Shown: positions 47,640-57,242, counted from the stretch's first letter. The stretch: 64,000 nt of DNA from Bartonella sp. M0283 (GCF_016100455.1 NZ_JACFSK010000001.1:992001-1056000); one strand, 5' to 3'. Program-made: numbers and translations. The notes: generated by a model from the letters alone, not told the origin.

Positions 47640-48932
47640 ATGATAGATAATAAAGCACATATAACTGTTGACGGTAAAAGCATTGAGCTTCCGGTACGTA
47701 AAGGCACTATGGGGCCAGACGTTATCGAAATTGCTCCGCTCTATAAAGAAACCGGAACATTCACTTATGATCCCGGTTTTACGTCAACAGCTTCTTGTGA
47801 ATCTAAAATCACTTTTATCGACGGAAACAAAGGCGTATTGCTGTATCGTGGCTATCCGATAGATCAGCTTGCAGAACAGGGCGATTTCTTGGAAACTTGT
47901 TACCTGCTTCTATACGGTGAACTTCCGAGTAAAAAACAAAAAGAAGATTTTGACCGCACAGTGCGCGAACATACAATGGTTCACGAACAGTTTTCGCGAT
48001 TCTTTCACGGCTTCCGCCGCGACTCACACCCGATGGCTGTGATGGTGGCTTGCCTTGGAGCAATGTCGGCCTTCTATCACGATTCACTTGATATCGCTGA
48101 TCCCCGTCAAAGAATGATCGCATCAATCCGGTTGATTTCGAAAGTACCGACTCTCGCCGCTATGGCCTACAAATATTCAATTGGCCAACCGTTTGTTTAC
48201 CCACGCAACGACTTGGGCTACGCTGCTAATTTCCTGCAAATGTGCTTTGCTGTTCCTTGCGAAGAATATAAAGTTAATCCGGTGCTGGCAAGCGCTATGG
48301 ATCGTATTTTCATTCTTCATGCCGACCATGAACAGAATGCTTCGACATCAACTGTTCGTCTAGCCGGTTCTTCGGGTGCCAACCCGTTTGCTTGTATTGC
48401 TGCCGGCGTCGCCTGCCTGTGGGGTCCTGCTCACGGCGGTGCTAATGAAGCCTGCTTGAAAATGCTTCAGGAAATTGGTTCGGTTGATAGAATTCCTGAC
48501 TTTATCGCACGCGCCAAGGATAAAAACGATCCTTTCCGCCTGATGGGATTTGGTCACCGCGTCTATAAAAATTACGACCCGCGTGCAAAAATCATGCAAA
48601 AGACATGTCATGAAGTTTTGACTGAACTTGGTATCAAGGATGATCCGCTTCTCGACATCGCTATGGAACTCGAACATATTGCTCTTAATGATGAATATTT
48701 CATCGAGAAGAAGCTTTATCCGAATGTTGATTTCTATTCCGGCATTACATTGAAAGCTCTCGGATTCCCGACCGATATGTTCACGGTTCTGTTTGCCTTG
48801 GCACGTTGTGTTGGTTGGGTTGCACAATGGAAAGAAATGATCGAAGATCCTGCACAGAAGATCGGCCGTCCGCGTCAACTCTATACCGGTGCTGCACGGC
48901 GTGACTATGTTCCTATCGACAAACGGAAATAA
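47640..48932 (+). CDS. gltA: Citrate synthase
   Basis: Entry enzyme of the TCA cycle (oxaloacetate plus acetyl-CoA). 430 residues, the hexameric Gram-negative type II form. [18 protein letters not shown], the catalytic histidines in [11 protein letters not shown] and [14 protein letters not shown], and the late VDFYSGI...[10 protein letters not shown] block are all present. ATG 47640 follows an AAAGGGAAG ribosome site. The 250 bases between the gltX1 terminator and gltA presumably hold its promoter; TTGACA at 47475-47480 has no convincing -10. Confidence 0.97.
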   Translation: MIDNKAHITVDGKSIELPVRKGTMGPDVIEIAPLYKETGTFTYDPGFTSTASCESKITFIDGNKGVLLYRGYPIDQLAEQGDFLETCYLLLYGELPSKKQKEDFDRTVREHTMVHEQFSRFFHGFRRDSHPMAVMVACLGAMSAFYHDSLDIADPRQRMIASIRLISKVPTLAAMAYKYSIGQPFVYPRNDLGYAANFLQMCFAVPCEEYKVNPVLASAMDRIFILHADHEQNASTSTVRLAGSSGANPFACIAAGVACLWGPAHGGANEACLKMLQEIGSVDRIPDFIARAKDKNDPFRLMGFGHRVYKNYDPRAKIMQKTCHEVLTELGIKDDPLLDIAMELEHIALNDEYFIEKKLYPNVDFYSGITLKALGFPTDMFTVLFALARCVGWVAQWKEMIEDPAQKIGRPRQLYTGAARRDYVPIDKRK

Positions 48933-48973
48933 TTTGCTTCGGAAATATTCAATTTTCAGAAAGATAAAAATTA

Positions 48974-49010
48974 TAACCCCGCCACAACATTTTGTGACGG
49001 GGTTATTTTT
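48974..49010 (+). terminator. Intrinsic terminator after gltA
   Basis: AACCCCGCCACAA / TTGTGACGGGGTT (one C-A mismatch) with a short loop, followed by ATTTTT. Confidence 0.92.
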
Positions 49011-49238
49011 AATTCAAACATTACGTTAGAGACCAAGATAGCGTCGTTAAAAAAGTTGGCTATTTAGTGTCTTCGGCGAATCCCATAAATTCACTCAACT
49101 CTACTAACCGACATTCGCCGCCGGTCACACGCCGGTCACAACCGGCATAAGACGCATCTTCAGCCGGTTGCCTGCATTCGCGTAGCGTTAGCGACTGCCC
49201 ATATAGTCTGGTTGGGCAATGGCATGATTTAACGCACT
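49011..49238. other. Intergenic region with a short GC-rich repeat
   Basis: Between the gltA terminator and the SDR stop. It includes a GC-rich tandem motif (gccggtcaca twice near 49121-49141) unlike its surroundings, and CCCATATAGTCTGG near 49198. No gene recognised. Confidence 0.4.
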
Positions 49239-50006
49239 TTATTGGGCAGTATATCCGCCATCAATAACCAATTCCGAACCGGTGACAAAACCGGATTCAT
49301 CGGAAGCAAGATAAAGAATACCGTAAGCAATATCGTCCGGTACTCCTAATTTTCCAATCGGGTGGAGAGCTGTTAACTCTGCTTTTCTTTCCTCGACATT
49401 GCCGCTGTCTATGGCATTTTGTTCAACCATCGGTGTCCAGATATAGCCAGGATGGACGGAATTGACGCGAATTCCATAACCCGATTTTGCGCAATGCAAT
49501 GCAGCAGATTTCGTGAAAAGGCGAACCCCGCCCTTACTTGCGTTATAGGCAGCAAGCGTTGGATCCCCAACCAAGCCTTCGATCGACGACAAATTGATAA
49601 TCGAACCGCTCTTTTGATTTTTCATCACACGTATCGCTTCGCGTGTTCCAAGAAAAACCGCATCAAGGTTGATTGATAGCAGAAAGCGCCATTTTTCCAA
49701 AGTTTCGTCTTCAGCGGAAGCCGAATGACCAACGCCGGCGTTATTCACCAGAATATCCAGCCGGCCAAAGAGACTTACTGTGTCGTCAACGACTTTTTTC
49801 CATTGGTCTTCCTTGGAAACGTCATGTTTCATATATTTTGCAGTACCGCCGGATTTATTAATTTCCGCCTCTACTTTTTTGCCTTGCACTTCATCAAGAT
49901 CGGTCAAAACAACCTTCGCACCTTCTTTGGCTAGAAGACGTGATGTCGCCTCGCCCAAACCTTTTGCACCGCCTGTAACGATTGCAACTTTGTCTTTCAC
50001 CCGCAT
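49239..50006 (-). CDS. Short-chain dehydrogenase, RADH-like
   Basis: Classical SDR of 255 residues. Cofactor motif TGGAKGLG (about 11-18), NNAG, catalytic Ser in INLSSIEGLVGDP, and YNASK (Tyr, Lys). The blocks VNLDAVFLGT-like, SIEGLVGDPTLAAYNASKGGVRLFTKSAAL and the terminal VIDGGYTAQ closely recall Lactobacillus R-specific alcohol dehydrogenase, including the C-terminal GGYTAQ. Asp at the end of beta-2 (LTDLD) favours NADH over NADPH. Oxidation or reduction of a small secondary alcohol or ketone is likely; the substrate is unknown. No operon partner is visible. Confidence 0.88.
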   Translation of the reverse strand: MRVKDKVAIVTGGAKGLGEATSRLLAKEGAKVVLTDLDEVQGKKVEAEINKSGGTAKYMKHDVSKEDQWKKVVDDTVSLFGRLDILVNNAGVGHSASAEDETLEKWRFLLSINLDAVFLGTREAIRVMKNQKSGSIINLSSIEGLVGDPTLAAYNASKGGVRLFTKSAALHCAKSGYGIRVNSVHPGYIWTPMVEQNAIDSGNVEERKAELTALHPIGKLGVPDDIAYGILYLASDESGFVTGSELVIDGGYTAQ

Positions 50007-50083
50007 AGTAAATTCTCCTCATAGCTACATTGAAATAGTATTCAATTTTAATCGCAATTATCGAATGTTATCAGAAGAATTGA

Positions 50084-51205
50084 TTATCTTACAATTGTCA
50101 ATTTTTCGGCTGCACGCGTAATTGCAGTATAAAGCCAACGTTCGCGCGTATCACGAAAAGCAAAACTTTCATCAAATAATACAACATTATCCCATTGCGA
50201 GCCTTGGGCTTTATGGACCGTTAAAGCATAGCCATAATCAAAATCATCATAACGGCGCTTCATTTGCCAGGAAATATCGCTTTCCGGATCATCAAAAACT
50301 GCTTTCAATAACTTGATTTTTGCAACACCGCGATCATCATCTTCCGGAGTGACGAGCAAACTTATACCGGGTTTTACCGTTTCCTTGGATGCCGTCATTA
50401 CTCTCCATAACGACCCATTCAACAAACCTTTGGCCGGATCATTGCGCAAGCAAACAAGCTTATCGCCGGCTTGCGGGTAATCGGCTGTAAAACCCTTGAG
50501 TTCTCTTAAACGCTTATTATAAAGGCGACGTGTTCGATTAATGCCGACGAGAACCTGATCAGCTTCGAGAACCAATTGCTGGTCAACCTGTTTCCTCGTT
50601 ATGACCCGAGCCGCACCATAGTCGCCATAATCAATATCACGACCTTCACGAACATCCATTGCCAGACGGATAATCGGGTTATCCCGTGCCTGACGGTGAA
50701 TTTCCGTCAAAAGGAAATCCGGTTCATGTTCGGTAAAAAATCCGCCTCCCGATATTGGCGGCAATTGCCCAGGGTCACCCAATACAAGAATAGGGGTTCC
50801 AAAGCTCATGAGATCACGGCCGAGCTGTTCATCAACCATCGAGCATTCATCAATGACAACAAGCTTGGCCTGAGCAATCGGACTTTGACGATTGAGTGAA
50901 AACATCGGTGCCATTGATGTTTTACCCGTATTTTCGTCGGCAACTTCTTCTTCACCCCGTGGGCGATATATCAAAGAGTGAATAGTTCGCGCATTACTTG
51001 CGCCTTTTGAACGCAATACCTGAGCGGCTTTACCGGTGAAAGCGGCAAATTGAACCGTACCATCGACGCTTTCGGCAAAATAGCGTGCCAAGGTCGTTTT
51101 TCCTGTGCCCGCATAGCCAAACAAACGAAAAACCTGAGACTGACCATTTTTAAGCCAATTTGCGACACTGGTCAGTGCTTTATCTTGTTGTGGTGAAAAT
51201 TGCAT
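50084..51205 (-). CDS. RecD-like superfamily 1 DNA helicase
   Basis: 373 residues, one compact SF1B helicase: Walker A FGYAGTGKTTLARYF near residue 30, Walker B VVIDECSMVDEQLG, GDPGQLPPISGGGFF (motif III), and C-terminal GYALTVHKAQGSQWDNVVLFD plus YTAITRAAEKL. It lacks the N-terminal extension of RecD and RecD2, resembling phage Dda-type helicases. 5'-3' unwinding is expected from the family. It is single-gene and conserved-looking, in core sequence rather than an island. Confidence 0.9.
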   Translation of the reverse strand: MQFSPQQDKALTSVANWLKNGQSQVFRLFGYAGTGKTTLARYFAESVDGTVQFAAFTGKAAQVLRSKGASNARTIHSLIYRPRGEEEVADENTGKTSMAPMFSLNRQSPIAQAKLVVIDECSMVDEQLGRDLMSFGTPILVLGDPGQLPPISGGGFFTEHEPDFLLTEIHRQARDNPIIRLAMDVREGRDIDYGDYGAARVITRKQVDQQLVLEADQVLVGINRTRRLYNKRLRELKGFTADYPQAGDKLVCLRNDPAKGLLNGSLWRVMTASKETVKPGISLLVTPEDDDRGVAKIKLLKAVFDDPESDISWQMKRRYDDFDYGYALTVHKAQGSQWDNVVLFDESFAFRDTRERWLYTAITRAAEKLTIVR

Positions 51206-51291
51206 AGCTTATCCAAACAGGATTCGACGGTTCAGAGCAAGTCCATTATAGTCCTTTTAAAAACAGCACCTGTGTTTTTAGGGAGGAAGAT

Positions 51292-52365
51292 ATGTCCTAC
51301 ATCGATTTCTGTCATCATTTCAATCTCGAAATCCCGCTTATTCAAGCTCCAATGGCGGGAGTTTCAACACCGGAGCTTGCGGCAGAAATCTGTAATAATG
51401 GCGCTATTGGCTCTCTGGGATTGGGCGCATCCTCGCCTGATGCTGCATCTCGGGCAATCGAAACATTAAAAAAGGCCACAAGGCGACCTTTTAATATCAA
51501 TTTTTTCTGCCACAAGCCTATCAAACCCGACAAACAAATTGACGACGCGTGGCTTCAGAAATTAAGCCCCCTATTCCACAAATTTAACGCCGAACCACCT
51601 CGAACTTTGCGGGAAATCTATAGCAGTTTTTATATGAACGACGAATTGTTCGAGCTCGTCATGAAAGAAAAACCGGCAATTGTCAGTTTCCATTTCGGAC
51701 TTCCGGAAACAGCAAAAATCTCGGCAATGAAGCAAGCGGGAATATATCTCATAGCAACTGCAACCAATCTTGATGAAGCATTGGCTATTGAAAAAGCCGG
51801 TTTGGATGCAATTATTGCCCAAGGTTATGAAGCCGGCGGTCATCGGGGGACATTTGATGAAAATTTAGCGGACTCCTGTCTTTCTCTCAAACAGCTTTTA
51901 AAGGTAATTTTGAAAAATCTTTCCATCCCCGTCATAGCGGCTGGCGGGTTGATGGATGGTCAAGATATTGCAGAATGCATTAAAGCCGGTGCGAGCGCGG
52001 TACAAATGGGAACCGCTTTTATAGCCTGCCCCCAATCGCAAGCCGATAGCGGATATAAACAAACTCTCGCCAGCCAATCAGCATATCATACAGTTATGAC
52101 ACGTGCTTTCTCGGGGCGACCAGCGCGTGCGCTATATAATTCTTTTGTCGATTTCACCCGGCATCAATCGGATAAAGATGTGCCTCCTTATCCTTATGCC
52201 TATGACGCGGCAAAACAAATTGCCAATCTTGCCAAAGAACATCAGGACTTCGGGTTTGGTGCCTATTGGGCTGGCCAAGGTGCTCCCTTTTCCCGACCAA
52301 TGGACGCAAAGAAACTCCTTGCTTGCCTCAAAAAAGAATTTCTTGCTGCTATGCAATCGTCATAA
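51292..52365 (+). CDS. Nitronate monooxygenase family flavoenzyme
   Basis: FMN-dependent TIM-barrel enzyme of 357 residues. IPLIQAPMAGVSTPELAAEICNNGAIGSLGLG at the start, the FMN phosphate and active-site block IIAQGYEAGGHRGTF, then AAGGLMDG and GASAVQMGTAFIACPQSQ are class I NMO features. It oxidises alkyl nitronates such as propionate-3-nitronate (family knowledge). It starts at ATG 51292 after GGGAGGAAG and is divergent from the helicase gene. Confidence 0.92.
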   Translation: MSYIDFCHHFNLEIPLIQAPMAGVSTPELAAEICNNGAIGSLGLGASSPDAASRAIETLKKATRRPFNINFFCHKPIKPDKQIDDAWLQKLSPLFHKFNAEPPRTLREIYSSFYMNDELFELVMKEKPAIVSFHFGLPETAKISAMKQAGIYLIATATNLDEALAIEKAGLDAIIAQGYEAGGHRGTFDENLADSCLSLKQLLKVILKNLSIPVIAAGGLMDGQDIAECIKAGASAVQMGTAFIACPQSQADSGYKQTLASQSAYHTVMTRAFSGRPARALYNSFVDFTRHQSDKDVPPYPYAYDAAKQIANLAKEHQDFGFGAYWAGQGAPFSRPMDAKKLLACLKKEFLAAMQSS

Positions 52366-52374
52366 AAATAGCGT

Positions 52375-52408
52375 TTAAAAAAGGCCCCTACCTTGCGGTA
52401 GAGACCTT
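52375..52408 (-). terminator. Terminator shared by convergent ilvN and NMO genes
   Basis: Read leftward: AAGGTCTCTACC-GCAA-GGTAGGGGCCTT, a 12-base stem with two mismatches, followed by TTTTT. Confidence 0.75.
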
Positions 52409-52438
52409 CAAACTGGTTTATCGTTTAGCTTTCCGTTA

Positions 52439-53014
52439 TCACATGCCGTCCGGACCACGGTTCATCGCCGAAACACCTGTACGACATATTTCTACCAATC
52501 CCAAAGGCTCCATAATGGAAATAAACTGATCGACTTTGGCGGTGCGTCCGGTAATTTCGAAAATAAAATGTTCGACCGTTGCATCAATCACCTTGGCGTG
52601 GAATGCCTCGGCCAAACGCAATGCTTCCACACGATCGGCACCTTCACCTGTTACTTTTATAAGTGCCAATTCCCGCTCGATAGGTCCATCTTGCCCCTGC
52701 TCACGTGCACGAACAGTCAAATCGACCACGCGATGAACCGGTATAATCCGTTCCAACTGATGACGAATCTGGTTAAGAACTTGCGGCGTTGCCCGTGTCA
52801 CAACCGTAATACGGGAAAGCTTTTCTGCATGTTCTGTTTCCGAAACTGTCAAGCTTTCAATATTATAACCGCGTCCCGAAAACATCCCGATAACACGGGC
52901 AAGCACGCCCGGCTCGTTATCAACGAGAACTGCAAGCATATGCGTTTCCATCGGGTCATTATTCGGCTCGATAAAATAAGCCGAACCAAAACTTAAATTC
53001 TGTGCGTTCATCAT
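52439..53014 (-). CDS. ilvN: Acetolactate synthase small (regulatory) subunit
   Basis: 191 residues, giving valine feedback control to the large subunit. The ACT domain begins HMLAVLVDNEPGVLARVIGMFSGRGYNIESLTV, and a second ACT-like C-terminal domain (RELALIKVTGEGADRVEALR onward) follows. It is 8 bases downstream of ilvB and translated from the same mRNA. Confidence 0.96.
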   Translation of the reverse strand: MMNAQNLSFGSAYFIEPNNDPMETHMLAVLVDNEPGVLARVIGMFSGRGYNIESLTVSETEHAEKLSRITVVTRATPQVLNQIRHQLERIIPVHRVVDLTVRAREQGQDGPIERELALIKVTGEGADRVEALRLAEAFHAKVIDATVEHFIFEITGRTAKVDQFISIMEPLGLVEICRTGVSAMNRGPDGM

Positions 53015-53022
53015 TCTATCCC

Positions 53023-54822
53023 TTATACGAGCGAGCGACCTTTTGCGTCGATAGCATTCTGAATTGATTCATCATTAGCTTCGTCAGGAAGAAGCATGTC
53101 ATTATGTGCCCTACCCGATGGAATCATCGGAAAACAATTTTCCTGTTTGGCAACCACACAATCAAAGAAAACCGGCTTGTCGCATTCAAGCATTTCTTTA
53201 ATTTTCTCGTCAAGTTCTTCCGGTTTCGAGCATCTTATGCCAACTGCACCATAAGCCTCGGCGAGTTTGACAAAATCCGGCATAGCATCTGTGTAGGAAT
53301 TCGACAGCCTGTTTCCATGGAGAAGCTGCTGCCACTGACGCACCATTCCCATATAATGGTTGTTCAATATAAACACCTTGACGGGTGTTTTATGTTGCAT
53401 TGCCGTTGCCAATTCCTGAATGTTCATCTGAATTGACGCATCGCCTGCAACACAAATAACCAGCGCATCAGGATGCGCAATTTGCACGCCGATCGAAGCC
53501 GGAAAGCCATATCCCATCGTCCCTGATCCACCCGATGTCATGAAATGGCGTGGTTCCTCGAAGCCATAATATTGAGCTGTCCACATCTGGTGTTGGCCAA
53601 CTTCTGTTGTGATATATGCGTTTTTGTCTTTCGTCAGTTCATAAAGGCGTTTTATCGCATATTGCGGCATAATAACATCGGATCTGTGCTTATAAGCCAG
53701 ACAATTCCGCGCTCTCCAGTGATTGATTTCATCCCACCAGACTTTTCTTGATTCTTTGTCAGGCACCGGTTTCAAAGCGCGTAAACTGCGCGTCATATTT
53801 TCCAGAACATGCGCAACATCGCCGACGATCGGGACTTCAACCTGAACAGTTTTGTTGATTGATGAAGGGTCGATATCGATATGAATAATTCTTGCTTTCG
53901 GTGCGAAAGCGTCAAGACGACCGGTAATACGATCATCAAAACGTGCACCGATGGCCAACATCACATCGCAATCATGCATTGTCATATTGGCTTCATAAGT
54001 ACCGTGCATACCGAGCATACCCAGCCAATTTTTTCCTGATGCCGGATAAGCTCCCAATCCCATCAGTGTTGACGTGATAGGAAAATCACCGAGAGCAACA
54101 AGCTCACGCAACAATCTTACCGCATTGGCACCGGAGGAAATAACACCACCACCGGTATAAACTACCGGTTTTTTCGCTTCAGCGAGCATTGAAACTGCAT
54201 ATTCGATTGCTTTGGCGTTACCGTCCAATTGGGGGCGATAGCTTTGGCGTGGCATGGAGCGCGGCGCGGTATAAACGCCCGAAGCAAATTGTACATCCTT
54301 CGGTATGTCGATCAAAACCGGTCCCGGCCGTCCCGTTTGTGCAATATAGAACGCTTCATGAATGATGCGGGCGAGGTCGTTTACGTCTTTTACCAACCAG
54401 TTATGTTTCGTACACGGACGTGTAATACCGACGGTATCGGCTTCCTGAAAACCGTCTGTACCAATCAGCGTTGTAGGAACCTGCCCTGAAAAACAGACAA
54501 GCGGAATAGAATCCATCAATGCGTCCTGTAATGCTGTAACGGTATTTGTAGCCCCCGGACCAGATGTCACCAACATAACACCGACTTTACCGGTACTGCG
54601 GGCGTAGCCCTCTGCTGCATGACCAGCGGCTTGTTCGTGGCGAACAAGAATATGTCTAAATGAATTTTGCTGATAAATCTCGTCAAAAATCGGAAGAACG
54701 GCTCCGCCCGGATAGCCGAAAACATGTTTGACGCCTTGATCGATAAGCGCTTGCACTACTATTTCCGCACCAGACATTGCTTTTCCATCGAAACTGTCTT
54801 TTGGTTTTGGTTCTTCTTTCAT
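53023..54822 (-). CDS. ilvB: Acetolactate synthase large subunit
   Basis: TPP-dependent enzyme for the first common step of valine, leucine and isoleucine synthesis. 599 residues. MSGAEIVVQALIDQGVKHVFGYPGG, RHEQAAGHAAEGYAR with the catalytic Glu, SGPGATN, FAD-domain TLMGLGAYP and TPP/Mg motif GDASIQMNIQELATA...NN are all intact. The leader upstream contains an attenuator, so expression probably responds to charged Ile/Leu/Val tRNAs. Confidence 0.96.
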   Translation of the reverse strand: MKEEPKPKDSFDGKAMSGAEIVVQALIDQGVKHVFGYPGGAVLPIFDEIYQQNSFRHILVRHEQAAGHAAEGYARSTGKVGVMLVTSGPGATNTVTALQDALMDSIPLVCFSGQVPTTLIGTDGFQEADTVGITRPCTKHNWLVKDVNDLARIIHEAFYIAQTGRPGPVLIDIPKDVQFASGVYTAPRSMPRQSYRPQLDGNAKAIEYAVSMLAEAKKPVVYTGGGVISSGANAVRLLRELVALGDFPITSTLMGLGAYPASGKNWLGMLGMHGTYEANMTMHDCDVMLAIGARFDDRITGRLDAFAPKARIIHIDIDPSSINKTVQVEVPIVGDVAHVLENMTRSLRALKPVPDKESRKVWWDEINHWRARNCLAYKHRSDVIMPQYAIKRLYELTKDKNAYITTEVGQHQMWTAQYYGFEEPRHFMTSGGSGTMGYGFPASIGVQIAHPDALVICVAGDASIQMNIQELATAMQHKTPVKVFILNNHYMGMVRQWQQLLHGNRLSNSYTDAMPDFVKLAEAYGAVGIRCSKPEELDEKIKEMLECDKPVFFDCVVAKQENCFPMIPSGRAHNDMLLPDEANDESIQNAIDAKGRSLV

Positions 54823-54854
54823 TTTTCCTACTCGTCAACTGAATTCTTTGGCTA

Positions 54855-54880
54855 ATAAAAAAGGCCCCCCAAGGGAGCCT
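54855..54880 (-). terminator. ilv attenuator terminator hairpin
   Basis: Read leftward: AGGCTCCC-TTGG-GGGGGCCT followed by six T, ending about 30 bases before the ilvB start. An upstream pair, CGCGTATG inside the leader ORF (54929-54936 region) and CATACGCG (54885-54892 region), can form the 8-bp alternative hairpin expected in a leader-peptide attenuator. Confidence 0.8.
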
Positions 54881-54912
54881 GTTTCGCGTATGAGTGGCTA
54901 TTAGCCGAATGG

Positions 54913-54963
54913 TTACACCATTTGCCCCATACGCGTTCGCACTACTAGAATAATCTGTTTCAT
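54913..54963 (-). CDS. ilv leader peptide
   Basis: ATG 54963 encodes MKQIILVVRTRMGQMV then TAA. Five consecutive branched-chain codons (Ile-Ile-Leu-Val-Val) sit at positions 4-8, the hallmark of an attenuation leader for branched-chain synthesis. No ribosome site is needed if the mRNA starts at or just before the ATG, as the promoter spacing implies. A hairpin ATGGT-GTA-ACCAT covers its stop codon. The terminator follows 33 bases on. Confidence 0.8.
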   Translation of the reverse strand: MKQIILVVRTRMGQMV

Positions 54964-54970
54964 GCGCGAA

Positions 54971-54999
54971 ACATTATTATGCCTATGACAGCCCGTCAA
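54971..54999 (-). promoter_or_regulatory. ilvBN promoter giving a leaderless leader peptide
   Basis: TTGACG (54994-54999) and TAATGT (54971-54976) are separated by exactly 17 bases. A start site 7-8 bases past the -10 falls on or next to the A of the leader-peptide ATG (54963), so the mRNA would begin with the leader ORF. Confidence 0.7.
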
Positions 55000-55459
55000 T
55001 CCAAAAGTTTCAATTTTTATCTAATATGTGTAGTTTATTAAGCAAAATCTTGATTTTCCGATTGCATATTTTTGTATAAAGCCTCTTCTATTATGTACGC
55101 GTCTTTTAAATCAACGTGTCAAAGCCGTGTGTAACAGACAATCGAATTCAATCGTCAGAGAAATACGTTTCTTGAATCTTGGAAGTTTTCCGCACTATTT
55201 TATATAGGTTTCAGGGATCACAAGAGCATTTTTGATATATCAGAAACCCGACATATTTCCCACTTTGTTTCCACTAACTAAAAACCTCAATTCTATGTCC
55301 GGCTTATGGGGTAACAAAAACGGATGGAGCACGAAGCAAGCGAGCTCTTGAATTCCTCAACACTATAGAGGAAATAATCGCCGGTTTATTCGTTCAATCA
55401 AATAGACAATGAGAACAAAGAGCCCAGTTCTGTTACCAAATACTGATCCGGTCGAAAAG
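55000..55459. other. Intergenic region upstream of the ilv promoter
   Basis: About 460 bases between the ilv promoter and the methyltransferase stop. No ORF with a ribosome site, RNA gene or clear terminator was recognised. Confidence 0.4.
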
Positions 55460-56275
55460 TCAGGATGTCTTGCGAGTGACATATAAGTGTCCCGGCACAG
55501 GCTCACCCTGTTCGGCACGAACAACTATATTATTGACGCTTACACATTCAATATTGTGTTTTGCCAATTCATTCCGGATATAATCCTGGTTGTGGGCAAA
55601 ACGTTGATGCGGCCCGACTTTATAGTTCAGTCCGTTAAATGCACTTTCAGAAAGTGTTTCGGTTGAAAAACCGAAAACTCCATGTTGTGCAAGACGTTCA
55701 GAAACTTTATCGAAAAACAATCCGATGTCCCCCATATAGGGTAGAACGTCGGTAGCGACGATTAAATCCCACTGTTCGGCAGAGCGTGTAACAAATTCCA
55801 CGGCATCGCCCACAAACAGATGCTGGTAATCACCTTTTTCATGTGCAATCTCGATCATATTTTCGGAAAGATCGACACCGGTCTTGTCACTTGCCAGATC
55901 ATCAAGTGCATCAGCCGAAAGTCCTGTGCCACAGCCAAGATCAAGCATTCGATCAAATTTCAAGTCGGGAAAAGCTGCTAATAACTGTTCTCGCAATTGT
56001 AACGGTACGTCATAGCCCAATTGATCAACCAGAATATAATCGAACATATCGGCATTTTGGTCGAATAAAGTTGCCACATAGGCTTTTGGAGCAGTCTTCG
56101 GCGTTTCTCCCCGATTAATAGAAGCAAGTCTCACTCTAATCCCGCCATAATCTTCGGGATCTGCTTCCAATGCCCGCCGATATGCTGCGGCTGCTTCATC
56201 AAATTTTCCCTGTTTTTCAAGGGAAAGCCCGAGGTTATAAAAATGTTCCAATTCGGCTTTATTCGTCTGTGCCAC
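55460..56275 (-). CDS. TPR-containing class I SAM methyltransferase
   Basis: 271 residues from GTG 56275 (GGAAAGAAG upstream); a TTG at 56308 is also in frame. Residues about 8-50 form a TPR-like helical pair (YNLGLSLEKQGKFDEAAAAYRRALEADPED). The methyltransferase domain has the SAM motif MLDLGCGTGLSADAL, acidic residue in GVDLSENMIEIA and LIVATDVLPYMGD. The arrangement recalls a class of rhizobial TPR-methyltransferases of unknown substrate. The start overlaps the upstream transporter gene by 17 bases, so the two are probably cotranslated. Confidence 0.85.
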   Translation of the reverse strand: MAQTNKAELEHFYNLGLSLEKQGKFDEAAAAYRRALEADPEDYGGIRVRLASINRGETPKTAPKAYVATLFDQNADMFDYILVDQLGYDVPLQLREQLLAAFPDLKFDRMLDLGCGTGLSADALDDLASDKTGVDLSENMIEIAHEKGDYQHLFVGDAVEFVTRSAEQWDLIVATDVLPYMGDIGLFFDKVSERLAQHGVFGFSTETLSESAFNGLNYKVGPHQRFAHNQDYIRNELAKHNIECVSVNNIVVRAEQGEPVPGHLYVTRKTS

Positions 56276-57242
56276 TTTGTTTTCTTCTTTCCGATAAATG
56301 ACGGGCAATAATCGTACATACCATCAATTGTATCTGGTGAAATAACATGAGTGGCAAGACAATTGCGCCGATTGCCCCACCCGAGCCCGCAAAAATGGCA
56401 TTTGCCATTGGCGCGCCACTTGCGAGACTTTTTTTCGAACCGCAAAAAGTAATTGTTATGCAGTCCTTCTCGTCGAAGCCTAACAATTTTGACCCATACC
56501 ATGTGACAGTCAATACAATCGCTAGCAAAACCACGTCGATAATAATCATCACAATCAGATCGTGCCAGCTTGTGGTGTGCCACAATCCGCTTGTGGTTGC
56601 TTCGCTAAACGCAAGATAGACAACCAGAATAATTGACCCTCTGTCGACGATTGAAGTCAAGGATTTGTGTCGTACTATAAAATTTCCAATAAAGCGCTGG
56701 CAAAGCTGACCAAGAACAAACGGAATAAGCAGTTGCACAAGAATGCTTTCAAATGCCGTTGCCGATATGGTTGCGTTGCCACTGCCTGCGGAAAACAATA
56801 ATCCGACAAGAAGCGGCGTCAAAAACATACCAAAAATGTTCGAGGCTGAAGCCGAAACAATTGCAGCAGGAATATTACCACCAGCGATGGACGTGAAAGC
56901 TATCGACGATTGGACCGTTGAAGGCAAGACGCACAAATAGAGAATGCCTGCATAGAAAGCAGATTCTTTCAACCCCGGAACTATGAAACCTGCCAAAACA
57001 CCCAAAATTGGAAACAGAACAAATGTCGCAAGAAACACTGTCAAATGCAGTCGCCAGTGAACAATACCGGCTAGAACCGCTTGCCACGGTAACTTTGCTC
57101 CGTGCAGGAAGAATAGTAATCCGACAAAAATCTGCGTAAGCAACGAAAACCAATCCGCAGCTTTTCCGGATATTGGAGCGATGCTGGCAATGATAATTGC
57201 CACAATCAGCGCAGTTAAGAATTTGTCTGGCAAAAACTTCAT
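56259..57242 (-). CDS. BASS-family (bile acid:sodium symporter-like) transporter
   Basis: 327 residues with about nine or ten hydrophobic segments. The SBF-like (YfeH-type) features are LLFFLHGAKLPWQAVLAG, CVLPSTVQSSIAFTSIAGGN and the late TFCGSKKSLASGAPMANAIF. Sodium-coupled import of an organic anion is the family role; the substrate is unknown. The hydrophilic end RHLSERRKQSGTDE is cytosolic. It precedes the methyltransferase gene. Confidence 0.9.
   Translation of the reverse strand: MKFLPDKFLTALIVAIIIASIAPISGKAADWFSLLTQIFVGLLFFLHGAKLPWQAVLAGIVHWRLHLTVFLATFVLFPILGVLAGFIVPGLKESAFYAGILYLCVLPSTVQSSIAFTSIAGGNIPAAIVSASASNIFGMFLTPLLVGLLFSAGSGNATISATAFESILVQLLIPFVLGQLCQRFIGNFIVRHKSLTSIVDRGSIILVVYLAFSEATTSGLWHTTSWHDLIVMIIIDVVLLAIVLTVTWYGSKLLGFDEKDCITITFCGSKKSLASGAPMANAIFAGSGGAIGAIVLPLMLFHQIQLMVCTIIARHLSERRKQSGTDE

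Noticed and set aside
49121..49141. Tandem gccggtcaca as a possible plasmid iteron or origin element
   Set aside because: Only two copies, no DnaA boxes or replication gene nearby.
55295..55352. Short frame MSGLWGNKNGWSTKQASS upstream of the methyltransferase end
   Set aside because: No ribosome site, not followed by a gene in the same direction, probably chance.
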